From Circinella minor (taxonomy: Eukaryota > Mucoromycota > Mucoromycetes > Mucorales > Lichtheimiaceae), in NCBI GenBank assembly GCA_016758965.1, contig JAEPRB010000166.1, forward strand, positions 25,887 to 89,886: a DNA stretch of 64,000 bases, in the 5' to 3' direction. Positions 49,378 to 61,922 of this stretch are shown here, in pieces. How positions within the stretch are numbered: the stretch's first letter is position 1; each line of letters starts with the position of its first letter. The notes below the pieces were generated by a model, which saw only the letters and a list, made by a program, of their open reading frames with translations, searched no databases and was not told the DNA's origin. The position numbers were made by a program, and so were the translations under genes.

Positions 49378-50689
49378 GCTGGAAACCAGCCGAGTAACAT
49401 GTACCAAGAAAAAAAAGAAAAAAGTTTAAGAAGGTAGTGTATATACTATTTTACCTCTTAAAGCTATGGAAGTTCCCGATGAAACGGAGGTTGGTGTAAC
49501 TTTTAAAAAGTAAAAAAAAAAGTTTCTCATGCAATCTCAAAACCAGTTGCAACTATGAAACAGATTCTTTTAGTATCTTAAATAGCTCTTCAATCTGATG
49601 ATGAAATGCTAAAAGTTTATATTAAATCAACCATCAAATATCTTCTTGTTTACTTGATTATGGTTTAGAATTATCATAGGTCAAATTAGATCAAGTATAA
49701 ATACTTTTTATAGATGTAGTTTGTAAACATACCCTGCCAACTTTACTTTTTGTACTACAGAATGAATAATAACCTCAGGAATTTAGATATAAAAATTTAA
49801 TAAGTAATGCTATCATTATATAATAAACTGTGACATTATTAAAAAGAAGGGAGACAACTATCCATTTGATCCACTTGAGGGGAAAATAGGAGCGGGAAGT
49901 GAAGAGAGTCCGTCCTTTTTTCCTGGTGGAACGTTTTTTTTTGGTGGTGTAAAACTGATCTTGTTTTTTTTTTCACACATCTCTTTCATTTTTTTTCCTT
50001 CAATCTTAAGAAAAAAAAAAAAGATCGCTTGTATTTTTTTTTATTAATTCATTTTTTTTCTTATATATTATTATGCTACTTGCAAGTTTTTCTTTCTGAT
50101 TCTTTTTCTCTTCTTTCTCTTGTACATTTATACATTATTCTTTGTTTTTATTTTTATTTTTTTATATTTCTTTGTCAGCACTTCCACACAGCACTTTATA
50201 TACACATCACATACACACACCCCTTCTTCCTTTGTCAACATAAAAACGGTGTTACTCTCCCCTTCTTATTATCCACACTTTTATATTCAATTGAACTCGA
50301 GAAACGTTTATATACCTTGAAAAGAATAATACGAGCTCTTTTTTTATTGCGACAATAATTTCGGTACATAGCACTTTTTTACACATCAGCAAAAAATAAA
50401 AATATATAATATATTACTTATTTGGGGCACAAAAAAGAACAACAATATATAATACTTATATAATAACACCAACTCTACCGTACGAACCTTAAAAAAAGAG
50501 CGAGCGCTTTCAAAAAATCAAAAAACAAAAAGCATCACTAGATAATCAACAATTCGAATAGACATCCTCATTTTATTCTTTTTCTAAAAAAAAAAACCAA
50601 CAGCAAACTCCAAAAAAAACCACAACCTTTTTTATTTTCTCACCATTTCACCTTCAGTCTCGATTAATAAGCCTCTTCCGCGAACTGTA
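49378..50689. other. Divergent promoter region of SZT2 (-) and the USP10-like gene (+), 1.3 kb
   Basis: Strongly T-rich on the plus strand between 49915 and 50180, then A-rich to 50620. Plus-strand frames of up to 109 codons at 50029-50358 are F/L/Y/H-rich products of the T tracts and have no family resemblance. I interpret the region as regulatory and leader sequence. Confidence 0.45.
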
Positions 50690-52367
50690 ATGCCATCGGG
50701 GAAGGTAAATTAAAGAATAACTTTTCATGATTATGAAAAAAAAAAAGATTTTATTTATTGATTTTATTTGTTTTTCAAATCTTGAATAGAAATCTGAACA
50801 GGTGGTTGCGCCGCCAACCTTTGGGTTTGGTGATCTCAGTCGTGAAGAGATCAATTCTGTTCTTAGTCAAGCTGGTGTCTCCCTGTTTCCACCAAAAAAG
50901 GTAACTTATTATTACTATTTTGTGGGTTCTCGAGGGCAGATCTTAAAAAAAAGGGGGGGAGGGGAAAGAAAGGAAAAAGATTAGCCAGGTTGGATATCGA
51001 ATTTTTATATATAATATTATTATTATTGGTTTTTTATAATTAGACACCATTTGCAACAGGTGTTCAACGAAAGCGGACTCAACAACCATCACGTAGCAAC
51101 GAAGAACAAAAACACCAAAAATCATTATTGACCACTGAAATTAATGTAACAACCACACCTGTAACAACTTCTACCAACGGAATACCATCAAAAGAAAAGT
51201 CATTAGTGAATGGTAATACTCCTCCTGCTTCTGCTGCTGTGGAAAAACAACAACAACCTACATCTTCTTCATCGTCCGTTGCATCACAGCAAACACCTTC
51301 TTCATCTAAATCTCCATCAGCACCTAAAACAAACCCACCTACCAGTTGGGCCGCTCTAGTAAAAAACAAAAGCGATACAGCTTCCAAAGCTAAAGTAGCT
51401 ACATCTGGAGTACAAACACCTAATAGTATCAAATCCCCTATTTATGGATCATCTTCGCCCTCAGCTGCCGCTTCTAACAAGTTATCTGTCAACGGTGGTA
51501 CTAATGCAATGTTAGTTCAAACACCTGCTACCTCCACAAAATTCATGGGCATTGCTGATATTATTCATCGTTATGAGCCTCGTCTCATTAATGCAAGTCC
51601 GTTATTAGAACCTCGGGGTCTTATCAATAATGTCAATACATGTTTTATGAACGTGATTTTACAACCACTCTCTCATTGTCCTCCGTTTTATAATCTTCTG
51701 AAAACTATTGGACAACATGTGGTACATTCATTTAGAAGCAAGACACCTCTTTTGGATTCCATGATTGAATTTATGAACGAATTTAGACCTGAACCTGCAT
51801 CAAATGAAGAAGTAAAAACAGAACCTTATGGAGAACCTTTTGTACCCGAATATGTATACGATGCTTTACGTGGACAAAAACGTTTTGATTCATTAAAGGT
51901 AAAAAGGATGGATAAAATGTGGAATATGGGGAACGAAAACGAAAACAAGAGAGAGAGGGGGGAGAAAAGAAATGAATTGACATGTTTTGAAATTTAATAA
52001 TAGGGTCGACAAGAAGATGCTGAAGAATTCTTATGCTTTTTGTTGGATGGTTTACATGAAGAAATGGTATCGGGTAAGTTTAATAATCTTCTTTAAAAGC
52101 AAAGATGATGGAAAAATAGAGCAAGTGGGATTAAAAAAGGTTTGTCATGGTAGCTAATCCGTGTAAACTATTATTTAGTACTAAAAGAAAAGAAAAAATC
52201 TGAAGAAGAAGCTGCTGCAACTGCTTCTCATGGTAACGGCTGGCTCGAAGTAGGTCCTGGAAACAAAACAAGCAATTTGCAATTGGTATGTTGATGATGA
52301 TAATAACTCAAAAAAAACATAACTAGAAAAAAAAAGTAATAGGGGCGTCTACTTACTAAATATATAC

Positions 52368-52398
<31 letters not shown>

Positions 52399-53145
52399 AA
52401 TTTAGACTGGCTTTGGTGACTCACCTATTAGCAAAATTTTTGGCGGTAAAGTACGATCCACATTAAGATGTCCAGGAGCCAAAGATTCTACCAACTTGGA
52501 ACCGTTTCAATCATTACCATTGGATATCCAGCCCGATAATGTTACTACGATTGAAGACGCTATTCGTAATATGACCGTTCCAGAAATCATGCATGATTAC
52601 ATGTCACCTAAGGGTGTACGTGTGGAGGCTACAAAACAAGTTTATTTGGATACATTACCACCTGTTTTGATATTACATATGAAGCGATTTGTTTTTGATA
52701 ATGTGGGTGGTGTACAAAAATTGCAAAAACCCGTGCAATATGGAGCTGAGCTTACCATCAATCAAGAATGGATAACCCCAGTGCATCGATCATCAAAACC
52801 CGTGACTTACAAACTTTTTGGCAGTAAGTAGTCTAATTTTCTTTGTTTGTTTATTATGATGATAAAAGATGGTAGGTAAAATAGGGTAATAAAAATTAAT
52901 TATTATGATGTATCACATTAATTATTATGATAGTTGTCTACCATCATGGTGTATCAGCAGGAGGCGGGCACTACACTTGTGAGATTCGGAGACAGAATGG
53001 AATGTGGCTGCATATCAATGACACAAACATCACACCAGTCTCCGAACGAGACGTGTTGATGGCAGAGGAAAATACCCGAACATCTGAAACTATTCACGCT
53101 GATCAAACCGCATATATTCTTTTCTATATGCGATCATCAATATAA
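50690..53145 (+). CDS. Ubiquitin carboxyl-terminal hydrolase, USP10/UBP3 type
   Basis: Seven exons: 50690-50704, 50790-50900, 51044-51898, 52004-52073, 52179-52285, 52406-52823 and 52934-53145, giving 595 aa in phase. The N-terminal ~200 residues are disordered (Ser/Thr/Pro/Gln), with a PAM2-like or short linear segment possible at VAPPTFGFGDLSREEIN. The USP domain starts at ~228 with LLEPRGLINNVNTCFMN, Cys box C242. The QEDAEEFLCFLLDGLHEEM block follows, then YLDTLPPVLILHMKRFVFD and the His box SAGGGHYTCEIRR (H538) with LHIND (D555). The Cys box is unusual: the near-invariant Gly before NTC is Val. USP10/Ubp3 with G3BP/Bre5 acts in stress granules, ribophagy and COPII deubiquitination. It is divergent from SZT2. 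Confidence 0.9.
52360..52398. repeat. (TA)n(TG)n microsatellite at an intron 3' end
   Basis: TATATACATATATA followed by about 12 TG units, ending 7 bp before the acceptor at 52405 of the USP10-like gene. On this coding strand it is TA then TG, the opposite sense to the SZT2 introns. Confidence 0.85.
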
Positions 53146-53407
53146 GTAAATAGAGAACAACAACTCACTTAAACATTATATTTTTACACACACTTACTAC
53201 CACAAACACCCCAAATATTATTATTTTTTTATTTCATTCTTTTTCTTTTTTAAACTTGACACCACTAGGTTTTTTTTTCCAACCAAAAAGAAAAACTCAA
53301 TAATATATATATAAAGGATAAAAAATAAAAAATAATAAAAAAAGGCAAAAAAAAAAAAATTTGTAATACAATAAATGCATGTTTATATATATAAGAATAG
53401 TTACAAT

Positions 53408-54054
53408 TTAAGTAATAGTAACATAACCTTTACCCTTGTATCCTTCAGATGATATACCAGTAATAGGATTAGATTTCTGTTCTCTAAGGTATTCATTAGT
53501 AGCTTCTTCCCATTCTTTTGTGGTAGTAAGAGGTTTTTCTTCACCTAAAATAATATAGATAGTATTAGTTAAATCCATTAAAAAGATCTATGAAAATCAA
53601 CGCTTTTTGTTTTACTTACCATTTTGACGAATAAGATAGAACAATGCTGATGATATAGTCACTACAGCAACCACACCTCCAAGTACTTTAGTATTATCAC
53701 CAGGTTGAAGTATAGGCTGACGTGGACCATGAGGACCAAACGCGATATAATCTAATTTATTTGTGCGTTAATACAAATGATAGACTATATGAGTCAATAT
53801 CACTAAAGTTATTAGAAGGAAAAAGACTTACAGGCAGCTTGCTTATTTTCAGTAGAGAGTGCTTTCCAATCACCTTTTTGTGCTTCTTCTAATTCTTTAG
53901 CAATGGAATTTTGTTCAGTAGTAGACATTGTTTCCCAACGTGATTTCAAGTCAGTTAAAGCAATAGAAGAAGCTTTACGGTACTGTTGTTGTTGACAGAC
54001 GCGAGGTGTCATCAAGCGTTGTGAATGACGGAATAAAGTAGTTGATCGCAACAT
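53408..54054 (-). CDS. COX5: Cytochrome c oxidase subunit IV/5 (COX5 in yeast, COX4 in animals)
   Basis: Three exons on the minus strand: 54054-53832, 53751-53620 and 53544-53408, giving 163 aa in phase. A mitochondrial presequence (MLRSTTLFRHSQRLMTPRVC) is followed by the matrix domain with DLKSRWETMSTTEQNSIAKE. Next come the conserved AAYYIAFGPHGPRQPILQPG and one membrane helix, VLGGVVAVVTISSALFYLI. The inter-membrane tail is TTTKEWEEATNEYLREQKSNPI. This is the subunit IV family of complex IV, nuclear encoded and inserted in the inner membrane. It converges on the USP10-like gene, whose stop is 262 bp away. Confidence 0.95.
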
Positions 54055-54482
54055 GGTAAGGTTTTTTTTTCAATAAAAAAAAGAGTGGGAGAAAAAAAAA
54101 TAGTAGAAAGAGAGAAAGAGAGAAAGAAAAAGGAAAAAGGAAAAAAAAAACTAAATAGAATAAATAAATAAACCAAAACCCTCCCTGTCTTTGGGTTTGT
54201 TGTGCTTTTCCTACGGAAATTTGCTCACGTATTAACAAGTAATCCCCCCCCCCTTATTTTTGTTTTTCTTTCATAAAATATCACATAGTCATTATAGGTG
54301 TTTTTGATTTGAAAGCGGCATGATATATTAAAAAAACTTGGTGTAACATGTATTTTTTTTTCATTCTCTTAAAAGATCATGAATACCTCTTGTTAAAAAA
54401 CAAGTTACAAACATAATACTTGTATTTATAAAGTATCATTATTAACATTTTGAAAAGAAAAAAAGTTAACAGTGGAGGCTTT
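54055..54482. other. COX5 upstream flank, 428 bp
   Basis: GA-rich and A-rich leader-like sequence to ~54160, a C10 run at 54244-54253, then AT-rich sequence up to the end of the pseudogene. No gene seen. Confidence 0.4.
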
Positions 54483-56337
54483 TTATTTATCAGAGAAAAA
54501 GTACAGCTCTCGTGACCATAATAAAACAATATTTGCAATATATTCTGTGTGGTGTCGGAGATTAAAGTGCTGCATTATATTACCCAGAATATGTAGGAAC
54601 AAAGCGTAATCCATGGTAAGAATATGCTTCCAATTCCATATATTACACAGACCGACTGACTTGTAATGATTTCTGTTCTTCTTGATGACAGGATATAGTG
54701 CATCAGAATTATCAGCAGTGTTATATCCAAATTGTATCCCTGATAGAGCTACATATTGAACAGCGTTTTGGAGACCTTCTGTAATGTTGTTATCAAAATG
54801 AAATTGAGGAGTGTCTTTGATCCAGTTGATATGGTGCTCCCACTGTAAACTTGTTTTTTGTTTTTTATCTGCACAAAATATGACAACTACTGAAGTGCTT
54901 TAGTAAGATCCTGACAACCGAATCAGTTATTTCTTTTTTCTGAATGAAAGGAATAGTCGCCAATAGATACTAGTTTGTCCTTGTTCTCACCCACTAGTCG
55001 AACTAATAAGACCGCAAGATTCCAGACGGAAGTACTACCCTTTTTTTGATATTGTAGAGGAAAATATGGAATGCCATTTCGCTTAATTACGAGAGCAGGC
55101 TCACCAATAATATATTGCTTGTTTGTGATTGTAGCGCATGTTACTTACATTGCTCGCTCATTAATAGTATAGCTTAGAAAAGGCACTTTTAAACTAGCCT
55201 GTAATTTATGTTCTCCATGGATACCTGTCCAGAACGGTAAAAAATCATATTCTTGGATGGGCACCTTATATTTCTTCTCGCTATTTATGATGATATTGCT
55301 GTCGGGTGGCTCTTGGCATAAGATTTTGTAACTTTTATGTCATCCAAAACACAAAATACTAATCTCACTTTCTGTTAAAGTGCTGTAAAATTTAATCATC
55401 AATTCCTAAAAATCTTGTTTATAGTCAATATCTCAATAATAGTATTTTATCTAATGCTAGAGAAAATGTTGGCAAGCGCAAAAATTTGTTCATGCTTGTT
55501 TGTAGTATTACGTGCGTGAGCATAATGTAAAATAGTATTGACATCCCATCTGGGCTGTTTCCAGGAAATCGGGAAAAATAGCTGCTTCTGTAGATCGATG
55601 GTACCACCATAGATGTATGCTATTACCAATAAGTGAGATTCTAGATGATACTACTACTTCTTCCGAGTCCATACGCGCTTCATCCATTCGGCCTTCAGAA
55701 AAGACTCGATATCTGTACTATAACTAACAACATCGCCGTTACTATTCTTTTCTGGATATACATCTAATTCAGATACTAATACTAATGCATAATATGCATT
55801 TCCATATATTTTATACATTTGACGCATTTCACGTTGCTTCTCCTTCTTGTTATTTTGGTTTATGCACATTTGGTCATACTAAATATACTTGATATTAAAC
55901 CCCTTGCAGAGTTCTTGTATAAGTTCTTTAAAGAAGACACACTTGACTTTGCGTGATATTCGTTTCTGGCCCCTTCGGCTTTTTTCGTACAGTCTTGGCT
56001 AAATATACAATCTTGTGTTTGCCTTGATCATCCACTTTAGCCTTTCCAGTTGTTTGTTTTTTGTAACTTTACCTGACTGGCCTTATGAATATGATAATGC
56101 ACTATATTCTTCGCTTACTTCAGAGCCTTTAACCGCTTTCATGTCATATGTACGTAAAAGTAGACTTGGCATGTATTTCGGTTTTAGCAATTTTATAGGA
56201 GCTTTTTTACGTGGCTAATCACAGCAATAAAGACTTTCTGGAACCATCATTCTATATCCATTTTCAACAGCAAGAGGTACTCGTCTAGCTTTCTTGTAAT
56301 TGCTAAACCGCTTTTTGTTGTATGTAATGTATTTCAT
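54483..56337 (-). pseudogene. Decayed HET-domain (heterokaryon-incompatibility-like) gene
   Basis: On the minus strand from an ATG at 56337 to a TAA at 54483, conserved protein text appears in pieces. In order it reads KPKYMPSLLLRTYDMKAV with SEEYSALSYS; then MCINQNNKKEKQREMRQMYK, IYGNAYYALVLVSEL and EWMKRVWT; then EQIFALANIF, DFLPFWTGIHGEHKLQ and WNLAVLLVRLVGE; then WEHHINWIKDTPQFHF. Order and spacing fit a HET protein (xALSYxWG..., DQxCINQ..., RVWTxEE..., DRIFALANIF). The frame is interrupted by multiple stops. Two sit where Trp is expected (SYS-stop, KYI-stop-YDQ), with further stops later. At least two frameshifts occur near 55670 and 55600. It is not functional. HET proteins mediate non-self recognition and cell death in ascomycetes; their role here is unknown. 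Confidence 0.8.
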
Positions 56338-58852
56338 TTCTATTTTAAATAGTAATACAATTATTAATGTTTTATTTGATACTTTTAAATGACTGACGAA
56401 ATAAAAACGTACAACTGATCACGCGATATACAAATATATTTAGCACTGACAAGTAGTAACAGTATTATTATAATTATTTTAATGTTCACAAGATAGACAT
56501 TTTTGTTGAGTTCTTATGATAGATACGCTGCTTGTACACCGTTAATAAGACACGATAAACGATAAAATACAAAGAAAAAGAACACAGGTGACGATAAAAA
56601 AATCATTGCCACACTTTTATAAGGACTCATTCTAAAAAAAAAAAAAAAAAAAAAAAGAGATTATAAAGCCGAGTGGCACCAAACTTGTATCAGTGTAAAC
56701 AACTAAATGATATAATATTCAAAATTTCACACCATCTAAAAAGTCGTGGTAGTACTGCTTAGTCTACCAATGATATATTCGATGACAGAGTATCTTAAGA
56801 AAACCCAGTGTATATAATTTTTATAATAGTTAAAATGATTTAACAAAAATTATCGACTGAAGTAGGTAGCTGTAAAATTTGTTTATTCTTACAACAATAT
56901 GCTAGGAACCATAAAAATACCAGAAAATTGAACTCTTTGCCGTTTTGCTATATATATAAATAACAAAGTGGGAAATGATTAAATTTATTTTTTATAAAAA
57001 TTTATTTGTATCTCTTCTACTCTATTAATTTGTGTAGGTCTGGTTTATCAGTTTATGTGTGAGTGCTGGAGGATAATAGAATTAAATACGTTGAATTAGT
57101 CACTGCTTTTAAAAAATCATTATTACCAACTATTTGATCTAATTTTTTTGGGTTTGAAAATGATTGGTTCTTTATCCTTTATTCTAATGTGATGATGCGG
57201 ACAACATATATAGCTATTCGATTATTTCCAATATCCCCATTTGAAGTTGAAGTATAAATTACTTGTATATCTTGTCATGATGTAAGACTTGATCTTTTGC
57301 TGTGTAAGTTTTAGTAAAGAGAATTGTCACACAGATTATTTCTTTATGTGAGATATCTACATTAATTTGCTTTGCATCAAAACAAAGCTATTTTTTTAAA
57401 ATAGATTAGTAAGTTATTGACTCGCTTTTCTTGCTATCTATTGCTACTAATTTTATCATATATCTACTAAGAGTGAACAACAGATATGCTCTGCTTAGCA
57501 GAATAGCTTATAACTGTAAACTATTGAATTTTAAAAAATGTGTTCTTTGGTTTAAACTGTTGCTAAATTGTGCAGACCAAAGTTCTAATCAAAGGATTTT
57601 CAAAACTTCATCCAATTTTAAAAACTCTACTACACAATAAGAGTACACAATATATATATTATTATGTATAATAAAAATAATAAAAACTACGGTGCTAGTA
57701 TGCACTATTGCCGATATTGAAAGAAAGGATGAATATTTTAAACTATTATAAAAGTATGAATATCAAAAAACAGTTTGTAAACAATTTATCGTTATAATCT
57801 GATGGAAAGTAAACATACTGACGATATACTATAATAGACAAGAATAACCCAGCCATGACTTACCCACTTTTTTTTGGGTGCGTAGCTGTCAGTAAAAAGA
57901 TTTTGACATTCTCATGTATTGCAAAAAGCGACCGTTTTTTAATAATATCTTACCTTCTGATAACAGTTATATAGCGTGTTTTCAAATAGAATTGTCAATA
58001 ACGCACTTTTTAAAAAACTATCCAGTATTATGGTAAATTGGATTTTTGTAATATTCGCTTTATGTTTCTTGTTGTTTGTGATGAATTTTCAGAGTTGGTT
58101 TTTTATACATATACATATATTCATATACTTTCTATGTTATTTACAATACAAAATACAAGGCATCTTTCCAGATATAATTCCGTGAAATAGAATTATTATT
58201 AATATATATGTTTATTTGTTTATTGAATGTATCCAATAATAAAACACTTCTTCATGAAAAATATCGAGGAGTGCTAAATACACAGATCGTGTCTTTCATG
58301 ATGGAGAAAAAAACTGACTATATACTACTTAATTATCAGCAATGCATAATAGGAGATAGTTGTTAATTAGCAACAAGAAACAGTGCTCTACAATAATAAA
58401 TTTAGAACTATACATGGGAACCACCAGAGAATTTCGGTGATGCTGTTTTTATTACAAAATACTGGAAAAGAAGGGGGTATTAAGTGCCGAAAAATATGTT
58501 TATAACGAACATCAGTTCCTAGCCAAGATTTAGATTATGTCAGCACGAGTACGCTAAAGCTTTATTTATATATATAAATATCTAATACACTTGGGACAAA
58601 TGCTAAGTAATAAATGTATCTATTTTTCATAAGATACATAGTATAAGACTAGTCAACTCATTAGAATGCACAGCGAACAATAAAAAAGAGAGTGGCGTGT
58701 TTAATCTTATAAAACCCGCATAAATTTTTTCCTGCCTAGAAAAAACAGCCCTCCCCGCTCGCATAAAATATGAAGCACACCTTTTTTAGACAAACGCACT
58801 TTCTCTTTTAAATATCATCGACAACTCTTCCCCCCACCCTTCGTTCTCCCAA
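56338..58852. other. Gene-poor AT-rich region, 2.5 kb
   Basis: An A22 tract at about 56635-56656 could be a retroposed tail or simple slippage. Short frames at 57431-57640 and 57976-58185 are low in GC, have no family resemblance and are not proposed as genes. The last ~150 bp have a C/T-rich leader (58815-58850) before the ATG at 58853. Confidence 0.4.
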
Positions 58853-61019
58853 ATGAAAAAAACAGCCGATAATAAATCACAGCAAAAACCTTCGGTCATT
58901 TCAAGAAAAGTATTAAGACCAAGTGCACCATCGTCATTGTCGTCAGCTGATCAAGCTGAGAGCAGTAGTACCACCCAAATCAATAAAAATGTCAAACCAG
59001 CTTTTAAAAGAGCTGAATCTGATTCCGCCACTATCCCAAGACCAAAAGCAACACAGCCATTACGAAGTAGTAAGATTTCGCAAAAGCTAGTGGTTTTTCC
59101 ACCCAAATCAGTAGAGCCATCGACTGCTGGTATGGAAGATGTATTTTCATCTCCAGCTAAAGAGTCGAATCAAAAACAAAAACAACAGCATGAAGAACGA
59201 GAAAGACATCAACACGAACAGCAAAAATGGCAAGAGCAACAACAACGAGAAGAAAATGAGGCTTGGAGTCCTTTCAATGAGGAACGAGAGACAGCAGAGA
59301 TTCTGGGATCAACCTATGGATATCGAACAGAAGCAGAGTATATGTCGCAAGACGAACGCGATCGTGCGAATCTTTCTCGCGTTGCCGCTTATTGTACTGG
59401 CGAAGGATATTCGCTAGACGCACTTCGTCAATTCTTACGTCAGCATCATCGTGTTACACCCAGGTTATATGATGAATGTCTATATGCAGCCTATCACTAT
59501 CCATTATTAACAATGAGACCTGGTAAAGATAACTTACTTAATGTCCGCGTGCGTAGTGCATCTCCGCGATATGGAAGTATTTCAGACGATAGTGAAATGA
59601 ATTATGATGAAGATACATATGAGCGCAATGGAATCGATACTATTGGATTCCATTTACATACAGCTGAAGGTGAAGAGGATACCAACGATGATGATTGTGA
59701 TCATCGGAGTAGTACAGTCCATAGATACAGCATTACAGATAATAATGAAGTACTTCGATCATCCATTTCAGCACCTTCAAGTCCAATCAGAGAAGATATG
59801 CCTGCTCCAATATTACCATTAGCACCAAAAACTTCTACCACTAATACATCAAATAATGCTTCCCCTTCAACAACTACTACACGAAATGACATTACAACAC
59901 CTCGACGGAATAGTATATTTAACGGGGGTGAGGTTTTTCTTTTTGACTATGGGGTGGTTGTATTTTGGAATTTTACTCGAGCACAAGAACTTTTAATGTT
60001 GGAAGACTTTTCCCAGTTTTCAATTCGTCCTTTCCGAGATAACCCGGATGAGGATATGCAAATTGAAGAGATGCATTTTCAATATGACGTATCTCAAGTC
60101 AAGCCTCGTATTTTCAATGATATGATTACGTTAAAAAGTGGTAATCATATGATCAAGTTGACATTATCTCATGGTTTATCACAGAGTGCTGTTTTAGCGC
60201 GCTATGAAGATATAATGGATAAAACAATTGAGGTACATAATTAATTTTAAAAAAGAAAAAGAGTAATAAGAGTGTAAAATTGGTTTATGACTCTTCCGTC
60301 GACGTAAAAGTTATTTATATGTTATTATTATTATTATATAATAGGATACCAAACATTTACCAAAAGAAATGGCACAGACTGGACGGCTAGTAAAAAATCG
60401 GGTAGAAATTACAAAAATTAACGGTAATCTGTTTAGTTTGCGTATGAATGTAAATCTGGTTTCCAATGTTCTTGGTAAGAAACATGGAGTTTATCTTCTA
60501 TTACTTTTAATATTTTTTGGCTATAGATACAAACAGTCCATTTATAATAATATATTAAACATTTAGATACACCTGAAATATTTTGGTCTGAACCGGCATT
60601 ACAACCAATGTATAATGCAATTAGAGGTATTGACATTAAATACTAATAATGCTAACTTGATGTTGTATATAAAGGAAATAAATAAGTAAGAAATGAATAA
60701 TGTCTTAATACTATTTTTTCTGTTTATATAGATTATCTCGAAATTCCTCAACGTGTGAAAATTCTTAATGATCGACTAAAGGTTATATCTGATTTATTAT
60801 CCATGTTAAGGGATCATCTTACAAATTTTGGAGTGGAATATCAGACATTAATTATTATATATCTTATTATTATTGCCGTTATTGTTGCTTGTGTAAGTAA
60901 AAGTGTCTTTGTTATTGTTGTTTATTGATTCAATTAAAGAAAATATTAATAAATTGAATATATGCTTGTAATAGTTTGAAATTGCTGTCAAAACACTGCA
61001 AGCCATGCGAGTAATATAG
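58853..61019 (+). CDS. RMD1/RMD8/Sif2-family membrane protein (DUF155)
   Basis: Five exons: 58853-60232, 60345-60474, 60567-60626, 60732-60892 and 60975-61019, giving 591 aa in phase. The first ~115 residues are disordered and basic, with a Glu/Gln coiled stretch (KQQHEERERHQHEQQKWQEQ). Then ATAEILGSTYGYRTEAEY-like and RVAAYCTGEGYSLDALRQFL begin the family domain. The hallmark FLFDYGVVVFWNFT is at ~365, followed by MEDFSQF-like and the C-terminal block DTPEIFWSEPALQPMYNAI and DYLEIPQRVKILNDRLKVI. One membrane helix closes the protein (TLIIIYLIIIAVIVAC). This matches DUF155 proteins (yeast Rmd8/Rmd1, fission yeast Sif2; human RMND1 is a relative). Function is poorly known, with links to sporulation and mitochondrial or ER membranes. 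Confidence 0.9.
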
Positions 61020-61279
61020 AAGAAGTCATTATATCATATACCCTATTCTGTATTATATTTCTATATATCTGTTAATATAGATATAGGTTTTATAAAAAAA
61101 AAGTTGTAATCACTTCATTCTCCTCCTGTTTTTATTGTGTAATAGATAAATAAATAAATAAAAAGTTATTATTTTTGAATCTACTATTAATAAAGAAATA
61201 TTATAAATTTATTCAACAAGCTGCTGAAAGCATTTTATAAAACAACTCCATGTACCTTATAGTATTAGTATTAGAATAT
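61020..61279. other. 3' flank of the DUF155 gene
   Basis: AT-rich 3' UTR-like sequence with AAATAAATAAATAAA near 61146-61161. Nothing else seen before the repeat at 61280. Confidence 0.4.
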
Positions 61280-61713
61280 TGTGTGACATTTGGTTATTTT
61301 AATAATAGTAGAAATTAAAAACAGACAAGCTAAAATTCTTTGAGACTTTTTTATACATCTTTAGTAATAATCTAGAAACTAGAATAAAGTTACTCTTTTA
61401 AAATAATATTTACAACGACGTGTTTATACGTTTTCTATTCTATGAGTTATGGGGTTGAGTTGATTGAATGATGTAGGTGATTGGTATTAGAGTCGAGTAC
61501 TTAGAATTAGTAATTAATATTGGGAAGGCTACTATAGCTACTATTCTGAAGTAAATTGGGCTCATTCATGATACTCTCTTCTATTTTTAATTTAAGTTGA
61601 CAGGATACAGAACATTGTTATGCGATATTACTCAGTTTTCTTTTTAGAATTGAGATCTGTTTATGTCTGTTTTTGAATATGATTTATTATTTTATCTGGG
61701 ATAGAGAGATAAC
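61280..61713 (+). repeat. Diverged direct repeat, copy A (~430 bp)
   Basis: Aligns along its length with 61923-62330. Shared landmarks in order are TTTGGTTATTTTAATAA, AAAACAGACAAG, TTTGAGACTTT, ATCTTTAGTAATAAT, AAAATAATATTTACAAC, GTTATGGGG, TTGAATGATGTA, TACTATAGCTACT, TTAATTTAAGTTGAC, TTATGCGAT and ATCTGGGATA. Identity is roughly 80% by eye. Copy A is longer by ~25 bp near its 3' end (around 61660-61690). Confidence 0.85.
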
Positions 61714-61922
61714 AGGAGACTTCTGTCGAGTATCGCGCGCGGCAATTCAGCCCTACTTTATACTCTTTACTTTTCAAAACACACAACTCAAATTACTAAG
61801 TTAGAGCACGTAACACATTGTCAGACAAATTAATTAACAGGCACAACATTACCCAAGAGATTACACCAAACGTGTCATCTACTGTCATCACTTCTACGGC
61901 TCGACAACACAGCAAACGCCGT
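61713..61922 (+). pseudogene. Coding-like fragment between the two repeat copies
   Basis: More balanced base composition than its surroundings. It has a readable plus-strand frame without stops over about 45 codons (RARNTLSDKLINRHNITQEI then ITPNVSSTVITSTARQHSK, ~61805-61920), which is interrupted where repeat copy B starts. It may be the upstream part of the decayed frame that resumes at 62331. Weak evidence. Confidence 0.35.

Noticed and set aside
50029..50358. Plus-strand frames of 66-109 codons in the T-rich region before the USP10-like gene
   Set aside because: Composition-driven (F, Y, L, H); located in the divergent promoter region; no family resemblance.
56635..56656. A22 tract as the tail of a processed retrogene
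   Set aside because: No recognisable coding sequence upstream on the plus strand and no visible target duplication; simple slippage is as likely.
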